Positions 18,705 to 27,510 of a DNA stretch of 64,000 bases are shown one piece after another. Below the pieces are notes generated by a model. The model did no database searches and was not told the DNA's origin. It saw only the letters and a list, made by a program, of their open reading frames with translations. The translations under genes were made by a program, and so were the position numbers. The DNA is from Rhizobium sp. Root1334 (GTDB lineage: Bacteria > Pseudomonadota > Alphaproteobacteria > Rhizobiales > Rhizobiaceae), in the NCBI RefSeq assembly GCF_001426665.1, contig NZ_LMEY01000004.1, forward strand, positions 1 through 64,000, read 5' to 3'. Each line of letters starts with the position of its first letter. Position 1 is the stretch's first letter.

Positions 18705-19475
18705 GTGCCCAAACCCGTTGTTGCCATACCCGCTGATTTCAGGTCCTTCGACGGCAATGTTTGGCATGCCACGCCGCATCAATATGTTCGCGCTGCTGTC
18801 GAAGGCTCCGGCGTTATGACATTCCTGGTGCCAGCCCTTGAGAGTGGCAACGATGCCGATGAAATCCTCGACCGGGTGGACGGCGTTCTCGTCAGCGGAT
18901 CGCGCACCAATGTGCATCCCTCCCTCTATGGACAGGAACCGTCGGAGGCCTATGGTCCCTTCGATCCCGGCCGCGACGCGACAAGTCTGCCGCTGATCCG
19001 CCGCGCGTTGGAACGGGGCGTGCCTTTGCTTGCCATTTGCCGCGGCATCCAGGAATTGAACGTTGTCCTGGGCGGCACGCTGGCAAACGAAATCCAGGAC
19101 CTGCCCGGCATCTCGGATCACCGCAAGCCGGATGTGCCGGAACTCGATATCGCCTACGGCATCCGCCAGAACGTCATCATCAAGGAAGGCAGCTGCCTCG
19201 CTTCGGTGCTCGGCGCTGGCGAAGTACAGGTGAATTCGCTGCACCGGCAGGCGATCTCGAAGGCCGCCCCGCGTCTCGCTGTCGAGGCCATCGCCGAAGA
19301 CGGCACGATCGAGGCGGTATCGGTCATCGACGCCAAGGCCTTTGCCGTCGGCGTGCAATGGCACCCGGAATACTGGGTCGGCAAGGACGCTCCGTCCTCG
19401 ACCCTGTTTCAGGCCTTTGGCGATGCGGTTCGCGCCTATGCCGAAACAAAGAAGAAGGCGTTGACGGCTGTTTAA
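18705..19475 (+). CDS. Class I glutamine amidotransferase-like hydrolase (peptidase C26)
   Basis: A 256-residue member of the gamma-glutamyl-GABA hydrolase (PuuD-like) family. The nucleophile elbow LLAICRGIQELN carries the catalytic Cys (about 107), and the His-Glu pair is in GVQWHPEYWVG. Such enzymes release glutamate from gamma-glutamyl compounds in putrescine breakdown, though some act on other gamma-glutamyl amides. GTG 18705 with GGAGAT ahead is used as start. No other puu genes adjoin, so the substrate is open. Its stop and that of the convergent dehydrogenase share the bases TTAA at 19472-19475. Confidence 0.88.
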   Translation: MPKPVVAIPADFRSFDGNVWHATPHQYVRAAVEGSGVMTFLVPALESGNDADEILDRVDGVLVSGSRTNVHPSLYGQEPSEAYGPFDPGRDATSLPLIRRALERGVPLLAICRGIQELNVVLGGTLANEIQDLPGISDHRKPDVPELDIAYGIRQNVIIKEGSCLASVLGAGEVQVNSLHRQAISKAAPRLAVEAIAEDGTIEAVSVIDAKAFAVGVQWHPEYWVGKDAPSSTLFQAFGDAVRAYAETKKKALTAV

Positions 19476-20443
19476 GCCGTCTTCCGCTTGAACGGCGTTT
19501 CCGGCACTGGCGTCAATGCGGCACCGGTATCGAACCACGCAACGAGATTATCCACGACCAGATCGGCCATCGCATTGCGCGTCGCTTGCGAGGCTGAGCC
19601 GACATGCGGCAGCAGCGAGAGGTTCGGCAGGGAAAGCAGCGCCTCGGGCACATGCGGCTCGTTCTCGAAGACATCGAGGCCGGCTGCCGCGATGACGCCG
19701 CGCTGCAAGGCATCGGCAAGGGCAGCCTCATCCACGGTGGTGCCGCGGCCGACGTTGATCAATACACCCTGTGGCCCCAAGGCCTCCAGGACGCTGGCGT
19801 TGATGGTTTTGCGGGTGCTTTCGGTGCCTGGCACGATCACGATGATCGTATCGACCGCCTCTGCCATTCCCTTGAGCGTTGGATAATGGGTGTAGGCCAG
19901 CCCCTCACGCGGCGTGCGGGTATGATAGGCGATGGAAACGCCGAACGCTTCCAGTCTCTTGGCAATCGCCAGCCCGATACGGCCGAGACCATAAAGGCCG
20001 ACCGTCCGGCCGCGCAGGGTCAAGGGCGAAAGGCCAAAGGCTCCGTCTTTGACCCAGCGGCCCTGGCGCAGCCATTGTTCGGCGACGGGAAAACGGCGCA
20101 GGGTGTTGAGGAGCAGGCCAATCGCGGTATCGGCCACCTCATCCGTGAGCACATCCGGCGTATTGGTGACGGCAACGCCACGCTTGGCCGCATGCCCGGC
20201 ATCGACACCATCATATCCGACACCAAAGCTGGCGATGATCTCGAGATTGGGAAACGCATCGATGAATTCAGCCGCGATTTTGCCCTGAACGGCGATACCG
20301 GAAACACTGGATGCAAGGTCAGCCGTCACCAGGCCGGGATCAGCGGCTACGATGAAAACAGGCTCAAAATGAGCCGGCAAACGGTCGAGCACACGCTGGC
20401 TCATTTTTCCGGGTACGAGAATACGCGGGCGACCGTTGGGCAT
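19472..20443 (-). CDS. D-2-hydroxyacid dehydrogenase (glyoxylate/hydroxypyruvate reductase-like)
   Basis: A 323-residue NAD(P)-dependent oxidoreductase. The substrate domain contains ASFGVGYDGVD; the nucleotide domain begins TVGLYGLGRIGLAIAKRLEAFG (GxGxxG). Catalytic residues are visible as Arg in INVGRG, Glu in DVFENEP and His in LLPHVGSAS. The set resembles GhrB/GyaR-like reductases. It follows a LacI regulator by 28 bp on the same strand and is likely controlled by it, which points to a sugar-acid related role. Confidence 0.9.
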   Translation of the reverse strand: MPNGRPRILVPGKMSQRVLDRLPAHFEPVFIVAADPGLVTADLASSVSGIAVQGKIAAEFIDAFPNLEIIASFGVGYDGVDAGHAAKRGVAVTNTPDVLTDEVADTAIGLLLNTLRRFPVAEQWLRQGRWVKDGAFGLSPLTLRGRTVGLYGLGRIGLAIAKRLEAFGVSIAYHTRTPREGLAYTHYPTLKGMAEAVDTIIVIVPGTESTRKTINASVLEALGPQGVLINVGRGTTVDEAALADALQRGVIAAAGLDVFENEPHVPEALLSLPNLSLLPHVGSASQATRNAMADLVVDNLVAWFDTGAALTPVPETPFKRKTA

Positions 20444-20471
20444 GGTTTGCTCCTTGCGGAATTGGATCGAA

Positions 20472-21500
20472 TTATTCGGAGGGATTGGGCCGAAACGGGC
20501 CGGTCGACTGGCGTATCCGCATTTCCGGCTTGATCAGGTGGATACCATCCGGCTCATGGCTGCCGTTCAGCTTATCAAGCAGCGCACGGGCGGCACTGCG
20601 GCCGACATCAGACTGTCCGTTCCAAACGGTGGTCAGCGCCGGCGTGGAGATCGAGGCTTCCTCGAGATCGTCGTAACCGGTGACCGACACATCGCGGCCG
20701 GGCACAAGACCGGCGCGGGCAATGCCATTCATCATGCCGATGGCGACAAGATCATTCCAGCAGACGACGGCCGTCGGCTTTTGCGGCAGCGACAACAGAT
20801 GAACGGCAGCCTCGAAACCGCCCTGCATCGACCGGGGGCCGGGAATGCGCAGGTCCGGATCGACATCGATATTGGCCTTGCGCAGCGCGTTGACGTAGCC
20901 CTGATAGCGATCACGTCCTGTCGAGGTCTGGTCCGTGCCACCGACCATGGCGATGACACGATGACCAAGGCTGATCAGATGGTTGGTCGCGAGAGAAATG
21001 CCGTAGGCATCATCACCCCGGAAGATCGGCACATCGAGGCCTTCGATCGAACGGGCAATCAGGATTGCCGGCATGCCATTGTCTTCGGCGAGCTGGATGT
21101 CCTCCGGCGGCGTGCCGATGGCAGGCGACATGATGACGCCGTCGCCGCCCAGCTGTAGCAGGGTTTCGATGAAGGCGCGCTGTTTTTCGACGGAATCGTA
21201 ATGGTTGGACAGAATGAAGGTTTGCCGGTCGCGATCGAGCTCAGCCTCGATGGCTTTCAGGATTTCGCCGTAGAACGGGTTCATGATGTCGTGCACGACA
21301 ACACCGATAATGCCGGAACGGGACGTCCGAAGGCTGGCTGCGCGGCGATTGTAGATATAACCGAGTGCGCGCGCCTGATCCTTGATCTTGTCGCGGGTCA
21401 TGGCCGCAACAAGCGGACTATCGCGCAAAGCCAGGGAAACGGTCGCCGTGGACACACCAAGCGTTTCCGCAATGGTGGAGAGCTTGATCTTCTGCGCCAC
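20472..21500 (-). CDS. LacI-family transcriptional regulator
   Basis: A 342-residue LacI/GalR-type regulator. The DNA-binding helix-turn-helix lies in LSTIAETLGVSTATVSLAL (about 7-25), with the hinge helix RRAASLRTSRSG. The periplasmic-binding-like sensor domain starts at IIGVVVHDIMNPFYG and ends with VSVTGYDDLEEASIS. It precedes the hydroxyacid dehydrogenase gene, and a perfect TTTAAAC-T-GTTTAAA palindrome 49 bp upstream of its start suggests autoregulation of the two-gene operon. The effector is unknown. Confidence 0.93.
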   Translation of the reverse strand: MAQKIKLSTIAETLGVSTATVSLALRDSPLVAAMTRDKIKDQARALGYIYNRRAASLRTSRSGIIGVVVHDIMNPFYGEILKAIEAELDRDRQTFILSNHYDSVEKQRAFIETLLQLGGDGVIMSPAIGTPPEDIQLAEDNGMPAILIARSIEGLDVPIFRGDDAYGISLATNHLISLGHRVIAMVGGTDQTSTGRDRYQGYVNALRKANIDVDPDLRIPGPRSMQGGFEAAVHLLSLPQKPTAVVCWNDLVAIGMMNGIARAGLVPGRDVSVTGYDDLEEASISTPALTTVWNGQSDVGRSAARALLDKLNGSHEPDGIHLIKPEMRIRQSTGPFRPNPSE

Positions 21501-21548
21501 GTTTCCCCCTCAGATATCCCGGCTAAATACCGCTATTTTTAAATCCTC

Positions 21549-21563
21549 TTTAAACTGTTTAAA
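21549..21563. promoter_or_regulatory. Candidate operator of the LacI regulator
   Basis: TTTAAAC T GTTTAAA is a perfect 7-bp inverted repeat with a one-base centre. It is placed between the lacI gene (start 21500) and the MarR gene that ends at 21606, where the lacI promoter must be. Size and position fit an autoregulatory LacI-family site. Confidence 0.6.
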
Positions 21564-21605
21564 TTGCAACCGCAATCTCCAATTAAGGCACGATCGGAGA
21601 AGGGA

Positions 21606-22106
21606 TTATTCGGCGGCGGCCGTGCCCTGAAGGTTGCCATCGACCGTGCGCAGAAGCTTCATTAGGGTCTTGATCTGCTTTTCGCTCAAGCCCTTCGTCG
21701 CCATGTCTTCAGAGGTCTTGCCCGCTTCAGCAATGGTCTGGAGGCGGTCGCGGCCGGTGGTGGTCAGATAGACCTTGGTCAGCCGTGCGTCCTCGTCATC
21801 GGCGCGGCGCTCCAGAAACCCTTGCGCTTCCATCCGGCCGACAGTGCGGGTCATCGTCGGTGCCTTGACGCCGAGCTTCATCGCCAGGACACCGGCGGTC
21901 AGACCATCGGTCTCGGCCAGCGCCAGCATGACGCCGTCCTGACCGGCATAGAGACCACTATCGAGGAGATTGCGCGACAACACCGTGCGCATCGAGCGCG
22001 CCGCCTGCACCAGCACCGATGCAAGGTCCTGTGCGTGGACTTCGATGTCATGATGTTTTTTCTTGCCGCCCTTGGCTTTCTTTTCGGCCTTGCTCTTCTT
22101 TCCCAT
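21606..22106 (-). CDS. MarR-family transcriptional regulator
   Basis: A 166-residue winged-helix regulator. After an unusually lysine-rich lead (GKKSKAEKKAKGGKKKHH), the MarR fold follows: GLYAGQDGVMLALAETDGLT, then the recognition helix AGVLAMKLGVKAPTMTRTVG and the wing RRADDEDARLTKVYLT. ATG 22106 with GTGGAGGACC ahead is clearly better than the upstream open frame. It is divergent from the creatininase-family gene across 94 bp, which is a likely target. Confidence 0.92.
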   Translation of the reverse strand: MGKKSKAEKKAKGGKKKHHDIEVHAQDLASVLVQAARSMRTVLSRNLLDSGLYAGQDGVMLALAETDGLTAGVLAMKLGVKAPTMTRTVGRMEAQGFLERRADDEDARLTKVYLTTTGRDRLQTIAEAGKTSEDMATKGLSEKQIKTLMKLLRTVDGNLQGTAAAE

Positions 22107-22200
22107 CGGTCCTCCACCAAATTTCTTGCACGGCCATCCGTCACCTGTATGACTCGAATGACCTTCATACCGCAAGTACAACCGAAAGGCTCTCAGGAGC

Positions 22201-22992
22201 ATGACAGTCCCCGCACCGCGTTGGAAAGACAATGATTCCGATCTGCCGGCCGCAGCAAGAGCGGACTGGATCGCCGTGCTGCCGCTCGGTGCCCATGAAC
22301 AGCACGGACCACACCTGCCGTTCGAGACGGATACGCTGATTGCCGAAGGTTTCGCTGAACGGATCATCGCCCGCCTGCCACCGGCCCTGCCCGTCACGTT
22401 CCTACCGGTGGAACCCGTTGGCTATTCGATCGAGCATCTGGATGTCGAAGGCACCCGTTCACTGGGATACGATGAGGCGGTGCAGCGCTGGCTGGGCATC
22501 GCGCAGAATCTGAACGACAAAGGCATCCGCAAATTCGTCATGCTGAACGCGCATGGCGGCAACTCGCCACTGATGACCATTGTTGCGACGGAAGCGCGGG
22601 TGCGGTTCGGCATGCTGGCGGTGACGACGAGCTGGACGCGGTTCGGGCAACCAGATGGGTGGATGAGGCCGCAGGACAAAGCCATCGACATTCATGGTGG
22701 CGATATCGAAACCTCGGTGATGCTGGCGATGTATCCAGACCGGGTAGATATGTCGAAAGCGCAGAGCTTCACGTCACACCAGTCCGATTTCGCCGATCGT
22801 TTCAAACATCTGCGCGCCTATGGGCCGCACGCTTTCGGCTGGAAGATGACGGACTTGAACGAACAGGGTGTCGCCGGCGATGCCTCAGCGGCCACTGCAG
22901 AGCGCGGCGAGCAACTGATTGCCCATGCGGCCTCCGGCATTATCCAGTTGCTGGAGGATGTTGCCGCCTTCGATCTTTCGAACCTGCACTGA
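22201..22992 (+). CDS. Creatininase-family amidohydrolase
   Basis: A 263-residue metalloenzyme fold. Metal ligands are visible in LPLGAHEQHGPHLPFETD (Glu, His and Asp), LNAHGGN and IDIHGGDIETS. Family members include creatininase, formamide hydrolases of flavin or histidine pathways, and the peptidase MftE; the 263-residue length fits but substrate is not readable. It is transcribed away from the MarR gene and ends 120 bp before the CobW gene. Confidence 0.88.
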   Translation: MTVPAPRWKDNDSDLPAAARADWIAVLPLGAHEQHGPHLPFETDTLIAEGFAERIIARLPPALPVTFLPVEPVGYSIEHLDVEGTRSLGYDEAVQRWLGIAQNLNDKGIRKFVMLNAHGGNSPLMTIVATEARVRFGMLAVTTSWTRFGQPDGWMRPQDKAIDIHGGDIETSVMLAMYPDRVDMSKAQSFTSHQSDFADRFKHLRAYGPHAFGWKMTDLNEQGVAGDASAATAERGEQLIAHAASGIIQLLEDVAAFDLSNLH

Positions 22993-23014
22993 CCCGCATG
23001 GTGCGCAGAAAAAC

Positions 23015-23031
23015 GGCGTGAAGTTCACGCC
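23015..23031. promoter_or_regulatory. Perfect palindrome upstream of the CobW gene
   Basis: GGCGTGAA G TTCACGCC: eight-base arms around one central base, 82 bp before the CobW start and 22 bp after the creatininase stop. A one-base centre cannot form a terminator loop, so a protein-binding site is more likely. It does not look like a classic AT-rich Zur box; the binding protein is unknown. Confidence 0.6.
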
Positions 23032-23112
23032 CCCATTTGCGCTGGGGCTCACCATCTCCTATATCAGCATCACCCCCATGCCCGTAGGCATCCCGAATTT
23101 TCCGAGGTTCCC

Positions 23113-24240
23113 ATGACCGAAGCAACCACAGCTGCCGCCAAGCCCATTCCCGTCACCGTGCTCACCGGTTATCTCGGCGCCGGCAAAACGACGCTCCTGA
23201 ACCGCATCCTGTCTGAAAACCACGGCAAGAAATACGCTGTTATCGTCAACGAATTCGGCGAGATCGGCATCGACAACGACCTGATCGTCGAATCCGACGA
23301 AGAAATCTATGAAATGAACAATGGCTGTGTCTGCTGCACGGTGCGCGGCGACCTGATCCGCGTCGTCGAAGGCCTGATGCGCCGCCCGGGCCGCTTCGAT
23401 GCGATCATCGTCGAAACCACAGGCCTTGCCGATCCGGTACCGGTTGCCCAGACCTTCTTCATGGATGATGATGTGCGCGCCAAGACCGAACTCGACGCTG
23501 TTGTCGCGCTGGTCGATGCCAAGCATCTGCCGCTGCGTCTGAAGGATTCGCGCGAAGCCGAAGACCAGATCGCCTTTGCCGACGTCGTGCTGCTCAACAA
23601 GACCGATCTCGTCACGCCGGAAGAACTGGCCAAGATCGAAGCGACGGTGCGGGCGATCAATCCGTCGGCGCGCATCCATCGTACCGAACGCTCGAATATC
23701 GACCTGACGAAAGTGCTCGACCAGGGCGCTTTCAGCCTGGAACGGGCACTGGAAAACGAGCCGCATTTCCTTGAGCAGGATCATCACGACCACGATCATA
23801 CCTGCGGTCCGGATTGCGGCCACGATCATCATCACCATGATCACGACCATCATCACCACGATCATGATCATCACGGCCACGAACACCATCATCACGACCA
23901 TGCCCCCTCGCCGATCCATGACGTTACGGTGCAGTCGGTTTCGCTGCGCGGTGGTGAAATGAACGCCGAGCGCTTCTTCCCGTGGATCCAGAAGATCACC
24001 CAGACGGAAGGTCCCAATATCCTGCGCCTCAAGGGCATCATCGCCTTCAAGGACGATCCCGAACGCTATGTTGTGCAGGGCGTGCACATGATCATCGAAG
24101 GCGACCACCAGCGCGCCTGGAAGGACGGCGAGAAACACGAAAGCCGCCTCGTCTTCATCGGCCGCGAACTCGACCGCGAAAAACTCGAACGCACGTTCAA
24201 GGCGTGTGAAGCCGCTCCCGCCGGAGCCGCAGCTTACTGA
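23113..24240 (+). CDS. CobW/COG0523-family GTP-binding metallochaperone
   Basis: A 375-residue G3E-family GTPase. Walker A is [17 protein letters not shown] (about 16-32), the metal-binding CXCC is in [13 protein letters not shown] (about 74-86), the switch region [10 protein letters not shown] and base-recognition LLNKTDLV follow. Between the GTPase and C-terminal CobW domains lies a strongly histidine-rich linker (about 221-265, with CGPDC), a probable zinc or nickel store. Such proteins hand metal to enzymes during limitation; cobalamin synthesis is less likely because no cob genes adjoin. The stop overlaps the WD40 start as TGATG, showing coupling. Confidence 0.95.
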   Translation: MTEATTAAAKPIPVTVLTGYLGAGKTTLLNRILSENHGKKYAVIVNEFGEIGIDNDLIVESDEEIYEMNNGCVCCTVRGDLIRVVEGLMRRPGRFDAIIVETTGLADPVPVAQTFFMDDDVRAKTELDAVVALVDAKHLPLRLKDSREAEDQIAFADVVLLNKTDLVTPEELAKIEATVRAINPSARIHRTERSNIDLTKVLDQGAFSLERALENEPHFLEQDHHDHDHTCGPDCGHDHHHHDHDHHHHDHDHHGHEHHHHDHAPSPIHDVTVQSVSLRGGEMNAERFFPWIQKITQTEGPNILRLKGIIAFKDDPERYVVQGVHMIIEGDHQRAWKDGEKHESRLVFIGRELDREKLERTFKACEAAPAGAAAY

Positions 24241-25229
24241 TGCCGACAGTTGCTCCTCTCGATCTCCAGGGTCACGTCGCCGGCGTGGCCTTTCTCGGCG
24301 ACATACCGTTCTTTGCCGAATCCTCCGGCCTCGTCCATCGCCTCGATCACGGCCATAAAACCGTCGAGGCGCACGAAGGCCTGCTTTCCTCCATCCGCGA
24401 CGAAGCGAGCGACACGCTGCTGACCGGCGGTGAGGATGGCAAGGTGCTGCGGATCAAGGCGGACGGCACGGTGAGCGAGCTTGCCAATGTTCCGCGCAAA
24501 TGGATTTCGCAGGTCGCTGCCGGACCACAAGGCGCCATTGCGTATGCCTATGGCAAGACAGCGCATGTGCGGCTGGCCGATGGAACAATCAAGGATTTCG
24601 CCGAGGAACGCACGGTCGAGGGCATCGCCTTTGCACCGAAGGGCCTGCGCATAGCGGTTGCGCGCTACAACGGCGTCTCCCTGCATTGGGTGGCGATGGC
24701 GAGCCAACCGGTCGATCTTGAATGGAAGGGCGCTCATACCGGCGTTACCTTCTCGCCCGACGGCCGTTTCGTCGTCACCTCCATGCAGGAAAATGCGCTG
24801 CACGGCTGGAAGCTCGATACCAAGCCCGGCGCCGAGACCCGGCATATGCGGATGACCGGCTACCCGGCCAAGATCAAATCAGTTTCATGGTCCGCCAAGG
24901 GCAAGTGGCTTGCCTCTTCCGGGGCACCGGCCGCCATCGTCTGGCCCTTCCAGGCCAAGGACGGCCCGATGGGCAAGGCGCCGCTGGAACTCGGCACCCG
25001 TGCCAATATCATGGTCACCCAGGTCTGCTGCCATCCCGTCGAAGAGATTGCGGCCATCGGTTATGCCGATGGCATGATCATGGTGGTGCGCTTCGCCGAC
25101 AGCAAGGAAGTGTTGCTGCGCCGTCCCGGCAAGGGCGCGATATCAGCCATGGCCTGGAACAAGAACGGTCGGCAGCTTGCCTTCGGCTCAGAGGCGGGCG
25201 ATTGCGGCGTGGTCGATATCGCCGGCTGA
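24240..25229 (+). CDS. WD40-repeat protein coupled to CobW
   Basis: A 329-residue protein made of weak WD40 repeats, probably a seven-bladed propeller: VAGVAFLGDIPFFAES, GVTFSPDGRFVVTSM, KSVSWSAKGKWLASSG and ISAMAWNKNGRQLAFG are repeat starts. No signal peptide is seen, so it is cytoplasmic. The ATG uses the last base of the CobW TGA, so it is made stoichiometrically with the GTPase. A scaffold for metal delivery is a reasonable inference, not something the sequence proves. Confidence 0.9.
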   Translation: MPTVAPLDLQGHVAGVAFLGDIPFFAESSGLVHRLDHGHKTVEAHEGLLSSIRDEASDTLLTGGEDGKVLRIKADGTVSELANVPRKWISQVAAGPQGAIAYAYGKTAHVRLADGTIKDFAEERTVEGIAFAPKGLRIAVARYNGVSLHWVAMASQPVDLEWKGAHTGVTFSPDGRFVVTSMQENALHGWKLDTKPGAETRHMRMTGYPAKIKSVSWSAKGKWLASSGAPAAIVWPFQAKDGPMGKAPLELGTRANIMVTQVCCHPVEEIAAIGYADGMIMVVRFADSKEVLLRRPGKGAISAMAWNKNGRQLAFGSEAGDCGVVDIAG

Positions 25230-25292
25230 CCTTGCGCCCTCAGCATCGGCGGCAGGCTTGACGATAAAGGTCTGCCGCGCGAAAACCTTTGA

Positions 25293-25859
25293 ATGCTGTT
25301 CAAAAAGGACGTGCTCGAGGAGATCGCGAAAGGCGCCGTGACTCTGGCATTCCGGCGCTGGCAGAAGCCGACCGTGCGGGCCGGCGGGACGCTACGCACC
25401 GCTGCCGGCGTGCTGGCCATCAATGCGATCGATATGACGGACGCTGGCAGCCTCACCGATGAGGATGCTTCCCGTTCAGGCCATTCGTCGTTGGACGCGT
25501 TGCTTGCCGATATCGCGGGACAACGTGCAGGTACCCTCTATCGCATCGCCTTCCATGTTGCAAGCGCCGACCCGAGAGTTAAGTTGCGTGACATCTGCAG
25601 TTTTGGCCTTGGCGAACGGGACGAACTGCGGCGCCGCCTGACAGCCTTTGATGCTGACACTCCCTGGACATTGCAAACGCTGCGGCTGATCGCGGCGCGC
25701 GAAGGCATCACGGCCGGAGAGCTTGCCACGAGCATCGGCTTTGAAAAGGCCGCCCTCAAGCAGAAAATCCGCAAGCTGAAGGAACTCGGCCTGACGGAAA
25801 GTCTGCAGAGCGGCTATCGCATCTCGCCGCGAGGACGCACATTCCTCGCGGAAATCTGA
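25293..25859 (+). CDS. Hypothetical protein, ASCH-like N-terminus and winged-helix C-terminus
   Basis: A 188-residue protein not assigned to a named family. The first 60 residues (LFKKDVLEEIAKGAVTLAFR, RWQKPTVRAGGTLRT) resemble the ASCH/PUA-like RNA-binding fold, with the conserved short basic turn before Gly. Residues about 120-188 form a winged-helix: LRLIAAREGITAGELATSIG, then KQKIRKLKELGLTESLQSGY and RGRTFL. The join suggests a nucleic-acid-binding regulator. It lies 63 bp after the WD40 gene in the same direction and is convergent with the next gene. Family assignment is tentative. Confidence 0.55.
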   Translation: MLFKKDVLEEIAKGAVTLAFRRWQKPTVRAGGTLRTAAGVLAINAIDMTDAGSLTDEDASRSGHSSLDALLADIAGQRAGTLYRIAFHVASADPRVKLRDICSFGLGERDELRRRLTAFDADTPWTLQTLRLIAAREGITAGELATSIGFEKAALKQKIRKLKELGLTESLQSGYRISPRGRTFLAEI

Positions 25860-25869
25860 GTATCCGTTT

Positions 25870-26313
25870 TCACCACGCCAACTCCACCTGCGGCCGGCCA
25901 TTCGACGTTTTCTCAACCGTTCGTCCTGTCTCGTCGATCGTGCAGTGGACGCGCTTGCGGAAGGCGGAGAAACTATCAAAGGTGACGACATCCACGGGCT
26001 CATCGAAATCCAGCGTTAGCCGGTAACGGCCCGGCTGCGCAGTCACGGCCTGCACCCCGAGAATGGTCGCTTCAAACGGCTGGCCGAGATAGTGACCCTT
26101 GACTCGCGAGCCGAGCATCCACGGATTGAGCGGCGGCCGGTTGCCCACCACGGCATGCAGCGTGTTCCAGTCGCGAAATCCGTATTGCGCGGCCAGAAGT
26201 TCCAGCGATTTCGAATGGGTGATGTCCTGACCATCGGCACCAAGACCGGCACGCAGCCGCTTTGCCTGATCTTTCAGGGCATCGAGTGAGGGAAGCGGGA
26301 TCGATCCACGCAT
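25870..26313 (-). CDS. Glyoxalase-related superfamily protein
   Basis: A 147-residue protein. The N-terminal half matches the small domain found in proteins annotated as glyoxalase-related: LDALKDQAKRLRAGL, then ITHSKSLELLAAQYGFRDWN. The second half is a short beta-rich region (GSRVKGHYLGQPFEATILGV) of unknown role. No metal ligands typical of glyoxalase I are seen, so enzyme activity is doubtful. Start ATG 26313 has GGAG upstream. It is convergent with the previous gene across 10 bp. Confidence 0.6.
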   Translation of the reverse strand: MRGSIPLPSLDALKDQAKRLRAGLGADGQDITHSKSLELLAAQYGFRDWNTLHAVVGNRPPLNPWMLGSRVKGHYLGQPFEATILGVQAVTAQPGRYRLTLDFDEPVDVVTFDSFSAFRKRVHCTIDETGRTVEKTSNGRPQVELAW

Positions 26314-26619
26314 CGTTCAGTCTCCAACATGGAGCGTGCAATCATCCGGAGGGGGTCCGCCTTGCCACCGTTCGCACGCCACAATCATGGACGACCGAAA
26401 AGGAACGAGAGACTTCACCAAAAGCTTGGAGCTTGCGGACGGCCGGGGCTCTCACCCGTTGGCGGACATCTAATCCATTGCGCAGATACTGTCAAACATC
26501 CGGCCCAACGAGAAACGGTGGGCGTTACCTTCCGGTATCGCCCACCGTTATGATGCAGAACCGCTCGGCCACAGGGAAAGCAGGTCCTGCCCCTCGCCCT
26601 GCGTCTCAAATGTCAGCGG
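26314..26619. other. Intergenic region holding a strong hairpin
   Basis: About 300 bp between the glyoxalase-related gene and ompW. Apart from the hairpin listed separately (26514-26549) nothing is recognised. The first 60 bases should contain the leftward promoter. Confidence 0.4.
26514..26549 (-). terminator. Long hairpin downstream of ompW
   Basis: AACGGTGGGCG (26514-26524) pairs with CGCCCACCGTT (26539-26549); inside, TACC pairs with GGTA around TTCC, with one mismatch between the stems. It lies about 70 bases after the ompW stop. On the minus strand only a weak T-rich run follows, so it probably ends or protects the ompW transcript. Confidence 0.6.
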
Positions 26620-27306
26620 CTAGAAACGATAGGTAATACCCGTACCGATCAGCCAGGGATCGATCTTGGCCTTGCCGCTCAAAGGACCAAGCGTATCATG
26701 ATCAGCCGACCATTCGGTTTTGAGGAAAATCTTCTTCACGTCGAAGTTGACGCCCCAATTGTCGTCCAGCATGTAGTCGAAACCGACCTGAAGCGCTGCG
26801 CCCAAATGGCTCTTGACGTCGAGATTGCTGAAACCGGGCTTCTCAGACTGATTGTAGAACAGCGAATAGTTGACGCCCGCCCCGACATAGGGCTTGAACG
26901 CGCCGAAATCGGTGAAGTGGTATTGCAGCGTCAGAGTGGGCGGCAGCAGCCAGGCCTTGCCAACCGGCACACCCACCGCGCCATCCTCATGGATATTGGC
27001 ATAAGTGGTGCCGAGGATCAGTTCGGCCGCGATATTGTCGGTGAAAAAATAGCTGATATCGAGCTCCGGGATCAGCGTATCCGAATAACTGAGATCGGAG
27101 CCGGGCACGCCGTCGATGGAGCCAGTGTCGCGCGTGATGACGCCAAGCGCACGCACACGTATCTGCCAGGGATTGCGCGCCGTCAGGGTCTCGATGGAGA
27201 CCGGCTCCAGCGGAGCCTGCGCCAAATCCGCCGCTGCGGCTTGCCCCGTCACAAACAATGCACATCCCGCCACCAGCGCAGCGATGACTTCACGCCCGTA
27301 TCCCAT
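26620..27306 (-). CDS. ompW: OmpW-family outer membrane protein
   Basis: A 228-residue outer membrane beta-barrel. A signal peptide (residues 1 to about 25, ending QAAAADLAQ) is followed by eight predicted strands: NPWQIRVRALGV, SDTLIPELDISYFFTDNIAAEL, PTLTLQYHF, KPYVGAGVNYSLFY, and a C-terminal ITYRF with terminal Phe, the barrel assembly signal. The OmpW family forms small hydrophobic-compound channels. ATG 27306 with AAGGAGAGG upstream is preferred over 27369. Confidence 0.9.
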   Translation of the reverse strand: MGYGREVIAALVAGCALFVTGQAAAADLAQAPLEPVSIETLTARNPWQIRVRALGVITRDTGSIDGVPGSDLSYSDTLIPELDISYFFTDNIAAELILGTTYANIHEDGAVGVPVGKAWLLPPTLTLQYHFTDFGAFKPYVGAGVNYSLFYNQSEKPGFSNLDVKSHLGAALQVGFDYMLDDNWGVNFDVKKIFLKTEWSADHDTLGPLSGKAKIDPWLIGTGITYRF

Positions 27307-27463
27307 ATTGCCTCTCCTTGAAATGTCGAATGACCTTGGCAAGGGAGGGCTACGCCGACGCGGCAGCAATGCTTTGATTCAAATCAATTTATGAGAGAAG
27401 CGGCGATCCAATTTCCCAAACGGGAAACAACCGGCCAAGACCGTTGCATCCCTGTCACAGGAG

Positions 27464-27494
27464 AAGCCCCGCCCCCTGGAGGCAGGCGGGGCTT
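27464..27494. terminator. GC-rich hairpin between GNAT gene and ompW
   Basis: AAGCCCCGCC (27464-27473) pairs with GGCGGGGCTT (27485-27494). It is just past the 3' end of the leftward GNAT gene. The plus strand has TTTT after it; the minus strand only TTCTCC. It most likely ends the GNAT transcript and may work in both directions. Confidence 0.65.
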
Positions 27495-27510
27495 TTGCAA
27501 CATTGGCGGA

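Noticed and set aside
23015..23031. Zur box before the CobW gene
   Set aside because: The palindrome is GC-rich and lacks the AT-rich centre of known Zur sites, so zinc control was not claimed.
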